This document shows, one piece after another, positions 23,086 to 33,400 of a stretch of 64,000 nt of DNA. Position 1 is the stretch's first letter. Each line of letters opens with the position of its first letter. The DNA lies in assembly GCA_933228675.1 (NCBI GenBank), contig OW121742.1, positions 13,807,975-13,871,974 of the forward strand. Reading direction: 5' to 3'. A program made the translations under genes and the position numbers. The notes below the pieces were generated by a model. That model saw only the letters and a list, made by a program, of their open reading frames with translations, was not told the DNA's origin and made no database searches. Source of the stretch: Stomorhina lunata (Eukaryota; Arthropoda; Insecta; Diptera; Rhiniidae).

Positions 23086-23570
23086 TAACACTTGGTCATG
23101 ATATAATCTACTTTTGTAAACATTTCCATATTTCACTGCTTTACTCCAATTTAAATTTCAAAATATCACTTAAACAATTTCCTCGCAATTAACCACAATT
23201 ACAAACTCTACAATAGCCACGCGACAACTCATTTATTAATATAATTTAATGTTAGTGTTAAATATCGTTTTATGAATTAATTGATATTGTTTTTTTTTTT
23301 TTTTTTTTGTGAATCCCCCAGCTGTAATAAAATGTCTATTGTAAATAACCATTAAGCAAATTTTTTGTTTTGTTATTTTACCGGCAATAAAATTGAATCA
23401 TCCCAAGGCCTAATGCTATTCAGCCCAAAATGCCTAAAGACAATAATTAAACTTAATAAAAGTATTTATAATTTTGCTAAAAGTTTAAAGGCTTTATGTA
23501 ATTTTTACCAACAAATTTTTTCTTGATTATTAATACTCGTACCTTAGTTCTAAAAAAAATGTTTTAGGTA
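23086..23570. other. Spacer before the mariner element
   Basis: AT-rich, with an oligo(T) run at about 23290-23308. No gene seen. Confidence 0.45.
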
Positions 23571-24749
23571 TCGGGTGTTTTTTATTGAGGTATAGAACTT
23601 TAAGTTGGCATCACTTTTTTAACTGGCGGCCATTTTGTCAGCTGTCAAGTGATTAATATTTAGTTTGGTTTGCCATTTCATCATGAACAGCTTGACAAAA
23701 GAACAACGCTTGCAAATCGTGCAAATTTATTTCGAAAATAATGGTTCAGTTCGCGAAGTTTACCGCAAGCTCCGTCCATTTTATGGTCGACATAATCGTC
23801 CATCAGAGCAATTAATTCGGTTAACCATGGATCGTTTTCGCACTACGTTTACTCTATGTGATAATACGCATCCGCAGCGACGTCGAACAGTGCGCACCGA
23901 AGAAACAATTGCCGCTGTAGAGCAAAGTGTTGGAGAGGACCCGAATGAATCGATTCGCCACCGTGCACAGCAATTGGAGCTTTGTCCATCAACTTTATGG
24001 AAGATTTTGCGCAAAGATCTTGGCTTGCGACCTTACAAGATCCAGCTTGTGCAAGAATTAAAGCCGCGAGACCATGCAATGCGTCGTGATTTTGGTGTAT
24101 GGGCCGAAAATGAGATTGATCTCGATGCTGATTTTCATCGCAAAATTTTGTTCAGTGATGAGGCTCATTTTTGGTTGAATGGCTACGTCAACAAGCAAAA
24201 TTGCCGCATTTGGAGTGAAGAGCATCCACATGAGACCCTTGAGACGCCATTACATCCACAAAAACTGACCAATTGGATGGCAATAATGTGGATGAGTTGT
24301 GGTTCCAACAAGACGACGCTACATGCCACAGAGCGCACGTCACAATTGATTTATTGAAGGAAACATTCGATGAGCGCATAATTTCGCGGAATGGACCTGT
24401 CAATTGGCCACCAAGATCGTGCGATTTGACACTACTGGATTATTTTCTTTGGGGATATGTGAAGTCGCTCGTCTGCGCCAACAAACCAGAAACGTTAGGA
24501 GACTTGGAAGCCAACATTCGTGGCGTTATTGCCAACATACGGCCCCATATGCTCGAAAAAGTAGTTGAAAATTGGACCTGTAGAATTGGCTTTATTCGAG
24601 CCAGCCGCGGCGGCCACATGCCCGACATCATATTTAAACATTAATGGCATAAAATTATCCTTCCAATAAAGCCAAATTGATGGACATTAAAACGATTTTC
24701 TTGTGTTTTATTTCAATTCGAAGTTCTATACCCCTAAAAAAACACCCAT
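23571..24749 (+). mobile_element. mariner-type element, internally deleted
   Basis: The TIRs match: left TCGGGTGTTTTTTATTGAGG then TATAGAACTT; right (reverse complement) ATGGGTGTTTTTTTAGGGGT then ATAGAACTT. They are flanked by a TA on each side (23569-23570 and 24750-24751), the standard Tc1/mariner target duplication. Length 1179, shorter than the usual 1.3 kb because of the deletion in the transposase. Confidence 0.93.
23683..24644 (+). pseudogene. mariner-like transposase, broken
   Basis: Starts MNSLTKEQRLQIVQIYFENN. The N-terminal helix-turn-helix region is followed by WKILRKDLGLRPYKIQLVQE and the first catalytic Asp in FSDEAHFWLNG. The frame then breaks at about 24270. The second frame (to the stop at 24644) holds WFQQDDATCHRAHVT (second Asp) and NGPVNWPPRSCDL, then LDYFLWGYVKS (third Asp), ending GGHMPDIIFKH. 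Roughly 45-50 residues that normally lie between LTNW and the VDELWFQQD block are missing, so a deletion rather than a single-base change explains the frame break. Inactive. The DNA-binding half alone could still bind TIRs if translated, which is speculative. Confidence 0.9.
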
Positions 24750-24751
24750 TA

Positions 24752-25855
24752 TTTAAAAAAAAAATGTACTTGTACTAGATCATGTTACTTTTTATTGATT
24801 TTAGGCAAAATATGCAAATATATGCAGTTGGTTTATAGACAGTTTGAAAACTAAGAATTCCAACTTTATTTAGCTGTAAATGTACGATTGAAGAATTTCA
24901 GCAAAAAAAGTTTCAGACAGAACAAGCAAAAATTTTCTTATTTTTTCAAAAAATTTTCTTATTTTTGTTTTAAAGCAAAAATACTTAAAATTCCTAAAAC
25001 TTTAAAGAATCAGAAAACATGTAACACATTTTCTATTCCCAATCTTTGGTAGAATTAAAGGACAAGAAATTCTTATTTCATTTGTAACTTAATCCCCAGT
25101 TGATAATAGAAAGTTAATGTTGAAATAGTGAAGTCATGTACAATTTTCGATTATAGAATGACAATAAATACTAATTAAATTTATTTTATTTTCACACATC
25201 ATATTCAAGTTTTATTTGCCAAAAACTTGTATTACTATAAAATTGTGTAAATTAACAAAATTCGTGTAAATTTGTTGACCTTAGATTTAAATATTGAACT
25301 TTGCTTGATTTTAGTTATAAACAAATATAGCATTAAATATAGAAAATCGTAACTTATTGGATTATTTCTATTAAAACTATTTATTTAGATGTGTAAATAC
25401 GTATAAAACTCTTGTGAAATAAATTAAATTACTTTATATTCATTTTAAATTATGTTTAAATAACTTAAATCTTTCTGAAAATAAATCATTTTCGTATTTA
25501 AATACACATCTCAAAATTTAACCACATTTCCTTGGTTTATTTTTTAAAACCTGAGTAAACAAAAATATATAGCAACATTATTTAAAGGATTAAATTATTA
25601 AGGTATTTTTAAAACAAAGGCATTTATTTATGACATTTCTGTAATTATCTGCATTATCATGCCTTGTTGCCATTTGGACATTTTTGCTGCTACATTGAGC
25701 AGAATGAGTTCAGAAATTGCAAAATTATTGTCAAAAGTTCTGCAAAATGCTATTCAATTTTGTTAAAAAGCATTTTGTGGCTTTTTAACAGCAGAATTTT
25801 AACGATTTCAGTTAAAAATCGCAACTTTAACATTTTAATTCATAAATAAAATGCT
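24752..25855. other. AT-rich spacer, no gene
   Basis: No gene found. ATATGCAAATATATGCAG at about 24813 also occurs at about 47490, so part of it may be an old interspersed repeat. The ORF at 25664-25849 has no recognisable motif. Confidence 0.45.
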
Positions 25856-27880
25856 GGCTTTAGGATGACTCTGTAGTTTTAGGATGACTCAGTTCTTTTA
25901 GAATGATTTAGCAGTTTAAGATGACTCAGCAGTTTAGGATGAGTCAGCACTTTTAGGATGATTCAGCTGTTATAGATAAGTAATGTTAGGATTACTCAGC
26001 AGTTTTAGGATGGCTCTGTAGTTTTAGGATGACTCAGTTCTAATTTTAAGATTACTTAGCAGTTTTAGGATGACTCAGTAGTTTTAGGATAAGTCAGTAG
26101 TAGTAGGATGACTCTGCAGTTTTAGGATGACTCGGCAGTTTTAGGATGACTCTGTAGTTTTAGGATGACTCAGTTCTTTTAGAAGGATTTAGCAGTTTAA
26201 GATGACTCAGCAGTTTAGGATGAGTCAGCACTTTTAGGATGACTCAGCAGATAGATAAGTAATTTTAGGATTACTCAGCAGTTTTAGGATGACTCAGTAG
26301 TTTTAGGATAAGTCAATAGTCTTAGGATGACTCGGTAGTTTTAGGATAAGTCAGCAGTTTTAGGATGACTGCAGTTTTAGGATGACTCAGCTGTTATAGA
26401 TAAGTAATTTTGGGATTACTCAGCAGTTTTAGGATGACCCTGCAGTTTTAGGATGACTCAGTTCTTTTAGAATGATTTAGCAGTTTAAGATGACTCAGCA
26501 GTTTAGGATGAGTCAGCACTTTTAGGATAACTCAGCAGATAGATAAGTAATTTTGGGATTACTCAGCAGTTTTAGGATGACTCAGTAGTTTTAGGATAAG
26601 TCAATAGTTGTAGAATGACTCGGTAGTTTTAGGATAAGTCAGCAGTTTTAGGATGAATGCAGTTTTAGGATGACTCAGCTGTTTAAGATGACTCAGCAGT
26701 TTAGATAAGTTGTTTAAGGATTACTTAGAAGTTTTGGGTGACTCAGTAGTTTTAGGATAAGTCAGTAGTTTAAGGATGATTCTGCAGTTATAGATAAGTA
26801 ATTTTGGGATTACTTTGCAGTTTTAGGATGACGCTGCAATTTTAGAATGACTCTGTAGTTTTAGGATAAGTCAGCAGTTTAAGGATGACTCTGCATTCTT
26901 AGAATGACTGAGCTGTTTTAAAATGAGTAAGCAGTTTAAGATGACTCAGCAGTTCCAAATAAGTTGTTTTAGGATAACTTAGCAGTTTTAGGATGACTCA
27001 GTAGTTTTAGGATAAGTCAGTAGTAGTAGGATGACTCTAGATGACTTAGTAGTTTAGAATGAGTCAGCACTTTTAGGATGACTCAGCAGGTATAGATAAG
27101 AATTTTAAGATTAATCAGCAATTTTAGGATGACTCAGTAGTTTTAGGATAAGTCAGTAGTTTTAGGATGACTCTGCAGTTTTAGGTAGTTGAAGGATAAG
27201 TTAGCAGTTTTATTAAGACTCTGCAGTTTTAAGAGGATTTAGCTGTTTAAGATGACTCAGCAAGTTGTTTAAGGATTACTTAGAAGTTTTGGATGACTCA
27301 GTAGTTCAAGGATGATTCTGCAGTTATAGATAAGTAGTTTTAGGATGACTCAGTAGTTTAAGGATAAGTCAGCAGTTTTAGGATGACTCTGCAGTTTTAG
27401 GATGACTTAGATTTTTTAGAATGCCTTAGCAGTTTAAGATCACTAAGCAGTTCTAGATAAGTTGTTTTAGGATTACTTAGCATTTTAGGATGACTCAGTA
27501 GTTAAAGGATAAGTCAGTAGTTAAAGGATGATTCTGCAGTTGTAGGATAACTCAAATTTTTGAGAACGAGTTAGCTGTTTAAGATGACTCAGCAGTTTGT
27601 AATAAGTCAGCACTTTTAGGATGACTCAGCTGCTATAGATAAATATTAAGATTTCTTTGCAGTTTAAGGTTGACTCAGTAGTTTTAGGATAAGTCAGCAG
27701 TTTTAGGATGATTCTACAGTTCTAAAATGATTCTACAGTTTTAAGATCACTCAGTTATTTTAGAATGTGTAAGCAGTTAAAGGATGACTCTGCAGTTTTT
27801 GGATGAGTTAGCACTTTCAGAATAACTAAGCAGTTATAAGATAAATCAGCAGTTTCAGGAAGACACATCAGTTTTTAAGG
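25856..27880. repeat. 19-bp minisatellite rich in TGACTCA
   Basis: About 100 units of roughly 19 bp, typically GCAGTTTTAGGATGACTCA. The heptamer TGACTCA recurs in many units, and at least eight carry the full TGACTCAGCA (for example near 25933, 26203, 26240 and 27081). Higher-order blocks: the marker TTCTTTTAGAA recurs at about 25893, 26171 and 26462 (spacing 278-291). Units further right are more degenerate. It is the only array in the window not built on AnTn tracts. It ends about 2.4 kb upstream of the TrpA1 start exon. Confidence 0.95.
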
Positions 27881-28044
27881 TGAACTTCTACAAAAAATTT
27901 TTTCTAAATGTTTAAAAAAATTATATGTGTTTGTTTCGATCACTCATTTCTTATAGGGCCAATCGTTTACCCTATTTTCAAATCGAAATCCGACTTGGGT
28001 CCAAACTTATGTTAATTAAAGGCACTAAGATACAAAAAAAAAAA

Positions 28045-29900
28045 GAATATATTTTGATACAAAATTTTTTCTAAAGGAAATATTTTGATACAAAATTTTT
28101 TTTAAAGAAAATATTTTAATACAAAATTTTTTCTAAAGATAATATTTTGATATAAAATTAAAATAAAAAAATTTTTTTGATACAAAATTTTTGCTATAGA
28201 AAAATTTTTTCTATAGAAAAATGTTTAATACAAAATTTTTTCTATAGAAAAATTTTTGATACAAAATTTTTTCTATAGAAAAATTTTTGATACAAAATTT
28301 TTTCTATAGAAAAATTTTTGATACAAAATTTTTTCTATAGAAAAATTTTTGATACAAAATTTTTTCTATAGAAAAATTTTTGATACAAAATTTTTTCTAT
28401 AGAAAAATTTTTGATACAAAATTTTTTCTATAGAAAAATTTTTGATACAAAGTTTTTTCTATAGAAAAATTTTTGATACAAAATTTTTTCTATAGAAAAA
28501 TGTTTAATACAAAATTTTTTCTATAGAAAAATTTTTGATACAAAATTTTTTCTATAGAAAAATTTTTGATACAAAATTTTTTCTATAGAAAAATTTTTTC
28601 TATAGAAAAATGTTTAATACAAAATTTTTTCTATAAAAAAAATTTTGATACAAAATTTTTTCTATTGAAAAATTTTTGATACAAAATTTTTTCTATAGAA
28701 AAATTTTTGATACAAAATTTTTTCTATAGAAAAATTTTTGATACAAAATTTTTTCTATAGAAAAATTTTTGATACAAAATTTTTTCTATAGAAAAATTTT
28801 TGATACAAAATTTTTTCTATAGAAAAATTTTTGATACAAAATTTTTTCTATAGAAAAAATTTTGTATCAAAAATTTTTCTATAGAAAAAATTTTGTATCA
28901 AAAATTTTTCTATAGAAAAAATTTTGTATCAAAAATTTTTCAATAGAAAAAATTTTGTATCAAAAATTTTTTTATAGAAAAATTTTTGTATCCAAAATTT
29001 TTTTATAAAAAAAAATTTTATACAAATTTTTTTCTGTAGAAAAATTTTGGATACAACATTTTTTCTATAGAAAAATTTTTGATACAAAATTTTTTCTATA
29101 AATTTTTGCATCAAAACAAAATTTTTTCTATTGCAAAATTTTTGATACAAAATTTTTTCTATCGAAAAATTTTTGATAAAAAATTTTTTCTACAGAAAAA
29201 TTTTTGATAAAAAATTTTTTCTGTAGAAAAATGTTTGATAAAAAATTTTTTCAATAGAAAAATTTTTTCTATACAAAAATTTTTGATAAAAAATTTTTTC
29301 TATAGAAAAATCTTTGATACAAAATTTTTTCTATAGAAAAATTTTTGAGACTAAATTTTTTCTATAGAAAAATTTTTGAGACAAAATTTTTTCTAAAGAA
29401 AAATTTTTGAGACAAAATTTTTTCTATAGAAAAATTTTTGAGACAAAATTTTTTCTAAAGAAAAATTTTTGATACAAAATTTTTTCTAAAGAAAAATTTT
29501 TGATACAAAATTTTTTCTAAAGAAAAATTTTTGATACAAAATTTTTTCTAAAGAAAAATTTTTGATACAAAATTTTTTCTACAGAAAAATTTTTGATGCA
29601 AAATTTTTTATATAGAAAAATTTTTGATACAAAATTTTTTCTATAGAAAAATTTTTGATACAAAATTTTTTCTAGAGAAAAATTTTTGATACAAAATTTT
29701 TTCTATAGAAAAATTTTTGATACAAAATTTTTTCTATAGAAAAATGTTTGATGCAAAATGTTTTCTATAGAAAAATTTTTGATACAAAATTTTCTCTTTA
29801 GAAAAATTATTGATACAAAATTTTCTCTTTAGAAAAATTATTGATACAAAAAAAAATTATTGAGATAAAATTAGAAAATAGAAAATTTTTTCTATAGAAA
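28045..29900. repeat. 31-bp satellite array (GATACAAAA type) with inverted segment
   Basis: About 60 units of 31 bp: GATACAAAATTTTTTCTATA plus GAAAAATTTTT. Orientation flips at about 28851 (centre CTATAG): units to about 29010 read TTTTGTATCAAAAATTTTTC, then the original orientation returns by about 29045. The junction makes a long palindrome. From 29340 variants GAGACAAAA and TCTAAAG form sub-blocks. No coding content. Confidence 0.95.
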
Positions 29901-30277
29901 TTTTTTAATAGAAAAACCTAAAAATAACCTTTTAAATATATTAAAAAATTTTATTATAATAAATAAACAAATAAAACAAAAAATTTAAGCTCATTTGCAT
30001 AAAATTCAAAACAGCAAAATTAAACTCACAAATGTTTTTTAAAGAAACACTTGAATAAATATGTAAATAACTAAAAATATTAAATACATATAAAAAGAAA
30101 AATATCTCAGGCAGAAATAACAAAACTTTGTCTACGACATTTCCCATGAACTTAAATATGACAACATCCTGGAAACTTAAAAGTGTTTAAATAAAACAAA
30201 AAAAATTTAAGAATATTTGAAAGAAAAACATCGTAAATAAAGAAAATAGAGTTAACATAAAGAATTAAAATCCTAAT
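29901..30277 (+). promoter_or_regulatory. Region just upstream of the TrpA1 start codon (leader/promoter)
   Basis: Non-repetitive 377 bases between the satellite and the start codon at 30278. An in-frame TAA at 30266-30268 lies three codons before the ATG. No TATA box with initiator is obvious. Any promoter for the transcript that starts with this exon should lie here or in the satellites further upstream; inferred from position only. Confidence 0.35.
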
Positions 30278-30451
30278 ATGAAAAGCTCTTCCAAACGTGA
30301 TGTTATCGTGAGACCAATTCGTTGTTTAATAGACGGTTGTGCTCGTGGCGCTGAATTTACGGTTAATGCTCCCTTTAAGTTGCCATCCCACTGGACAAGA
30401 ATGTTGCGCATATCACCAGTAGCTAAAGTAATCATTGACGATTTCATGGAG
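30278..30451 (+). CDS. TrpA1: TrpA1 coding exon 1 (isoform-specific start)
   Basis: 58 codons from ATG to the GTAAGC donor at 30452, phase 0. The start is fixed by an in-frame stop three codons upstream. The segment IDGCARGAEFTVNAPFKLPS, then WTRMLRISPVAK, aligns with one of the two alternative N-termini of Drosophila TRPA1 (there GCAREPE and LPKKWARILRMS, from memory). It joins exon 2 as DDFME-AAEAGNLDDF. In flies the alternative first exons change heat and chemical sensitivity; which functional isoform this one gives is inferred by similarity only. The other alternative first exon was not found in the window. Confidence 0.88.
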
Positions 30452-33400
30452 GTAAGCTAATATTTTAATTAAACAAATAAAATTTATGGACCACAAGTAA
30501 TTTTTGTTGAGTTATATAACATTCCTAGGAAATAATATAACATTATTTAATTTATGTTATTGAATTCATCATTAACCCTTATATGGTCTCAGGGGCTTAG
30601 GTGTTTCAAGGCCAAAACTTTATCGTATCTTTATAACTAGGCAACATTTCAATAAACATTCTACATTAAAAAAGTTCTTTTTCTGCAGAAAATTTAAATT
30701 TTTTGTCTTTTTAAAAGCTAATATTCTACGGGAATACACAAAAAAAATATTTAAATTTTTGTTAACACCTGTCAAAGACTAGAGGCAAATGCCATTTACT
30801 TAATTTTGTTTGTTTAGAATTTTTCTTTTGATTAGGGATTAAATGTCTGCAAAAGTATTGAATTTTTTGGGTTATTTTATGGTTGCAAGATTTTTTTAAT
30901 TTCATGTAATATTTGTTACATTCCTCGAAGCAAAGCCAATATAATATAAGGATATTACATTCCATACATTGTTTTCCTGTGAAATGTGAAATTAAAGTGG
31001 ATAAAGAACAATAAAAATCTCATAAAGGCACAAACAGAGTAAAACCGGTATACCCACTTTTTATGGGATTTTTCAAAACTACCAAACGACAAATCAGTGT
31101 GTGCAAGAGCAACATCTTTATATTATAGAATCTTTACACAAGTTTACTGAAAGTATACTAATTCTAAGTCGCAATTCGATGTATAAACAAAATTCAAGAA
31201 AATATAAAAAACTTTATTTATAGAAAATTTTTTAATAACAAACATAGAAATTTTTACTACATCAAATTTTGTTATAGAACATTTTTTTTTTTGTTAATTT
31301 TTTTTTAAGAATATAACAATAATAAAATTATTTTTAGATAATTTTTCGGTAGCAACATTTTTTTTAGAAAATTTTTAATGAAATAAAAAGTTTATGATGA
31401 TGTTTGTAATGCATAGAAATATTAGTCGTAGATCTACTTTTAAAGTTAGTATTAAGGTGGGTCGTTTTTTTTCACTTTTGTGTGTTTTTCACTTTTGGAA
31501 CATTATTGCCCCCATGTCTAGTTAGGGTTAAAATATTTTTTTATGATAAAAAACTAAATGTAAATGTAAAATAAATACTTTTATGCTTTTTTATACAAAT
31601 TCGCTGAAAAAGTGGCAAAAATATGTTGGGTCATTTTTGTCCCTTATTTATTAAGGGTTAAAATATTTTTTAATAAAAAAAACTTAATCTTAGTGTAAAA
31701 TAAATACTTTTATGCATGTTAATATAACCTCTCAAATAAATTCATTATTATACGTAATATAACATAAAAAAAATACAAAAAATCAATATTTTCACCTTTG
31801 ACCTCGGGACAAAAAGAGTTAAGTCTACCCAATTTTGAAAAAAAAAACATTTTCTACTTTCCATAGTATAGGTATTTGCATTCCATATAAACATTATTAA
31901 AATTAAACACAAGTAAGAATTTTCAAGCTTTATTTTCTTTCGTAAAAATAAATTTATAAAAGCCATTTGGAAATGCGCTTTTTAGCGGGTTGAATGGACG
32001 CATACGACTTTCAAAACAAACATTTTAAAATATTCAAAACAAATAAAATTTAAATTTTTGGTTTTGTATGAACAATTTTTTACTTTTGAATTGAAAAATG
32101 TATGGGACTTAATCCACTTTCAAAACAAACAAAACGAAAAATTTTGTTTCAAAAAATTTTGCCAAATATTTTTCATAGCAAAATTCCAATAAAACGCAAA
32201 TTTTAGAAAAATTTTCTATAAAAAGTAAATTTTTGAAAAGTTTCCTATAAAAAGTAAATTTTTGAAAAGTTTCCTATAAAAAGTAAATTTTTGAAAAGTT
32301 TCCTATAAAAAGTAAATTTTTGAAAAATTTCCTATAAAAAGTAAATTTTTGAAAAATTTCCTATAAAAAGTAAATTTTTGAAAAATATCCTATAAAAAGT
32401 AAATTTTTGAAAAATTTCCTATAAAAAGTAAATTTTTAAAAAAATTTCCTATAAAAAGTAAATTTTTAAAAAAATTTCCTATAAAAGTAAATTTTGGAAA
32501 AATTTCCTATAAAAGTAAATTTTGGAAAAATTTCCTATAAAAAGTAAATTTTTGAAAAATATCCTATAAAAAGTAAATTTTTGAAAAATTTCCTATAAAA
32601 AGTAAATTTTTTAAAAATATCCTATAAAAAGTAAATTTTTGAAAAATTTCCTATAAAAAGTAAATTTTTAAAAAAATTTCCTATAAAAATAAATTTTGGA
32701 AAAATTTCCTATAAAAGTAAATTTTGGAAAAATTTCCTATAAAAAGTAAATTTTTGAAAAATTTCCTATAAAAAGGAAATTTTTTTAAAATTTCATACAA
32801 AAAGTAAATTTTTGAAAAATTTCATATAAAAAGTCAATGTTTGAAAAATTACCTATAAAAAGTAAATTTTTGAAAAATTTCCTATAAAAAGTAAATTTTG
32901 GAAAAGTTTCCTATAAAAAGTAAATTTTTGAAAAATTTCCTAAAAAAAAGTAAATTTTTGAAAAATTTCCTAAAAAAAAGTAAATTTTTGAAAAATTTCC
33001 TAAAAAAAAGTAAATTTTTGAAAAATTTCCTATAAAAAGTAAATTTTTGAAAAATTCCCTATAAAAAGTAAATTTTTGAAAAATTTCCTAAAAAAAAGTA
33101 AATTTTTGAAAAATTTCCTAAAAAAAAGTAAATTTTTGAAAAATTTCCTATAAAAAGTAAATTTTTGAAAAATTTCCTATAAAAAGTAAATTTTTGAAAA
33201 ATTTCCTATAAAAAGTAAATTTTGGAAAAATTTCCTATAAAAAAAGTAAATTTTTGAAAAATTTCCTATAAAAAAAAAAAAAAATTTGAAAAATTTTTTA
33301 TAAAAGTAATTTTTTTAAAAAATTACTATAAAAATTATTAAAATATAAAAAAAAATTTCAAAAATATCCTATAAAAAGTAAATTTTTGTAAAATTTCCTA

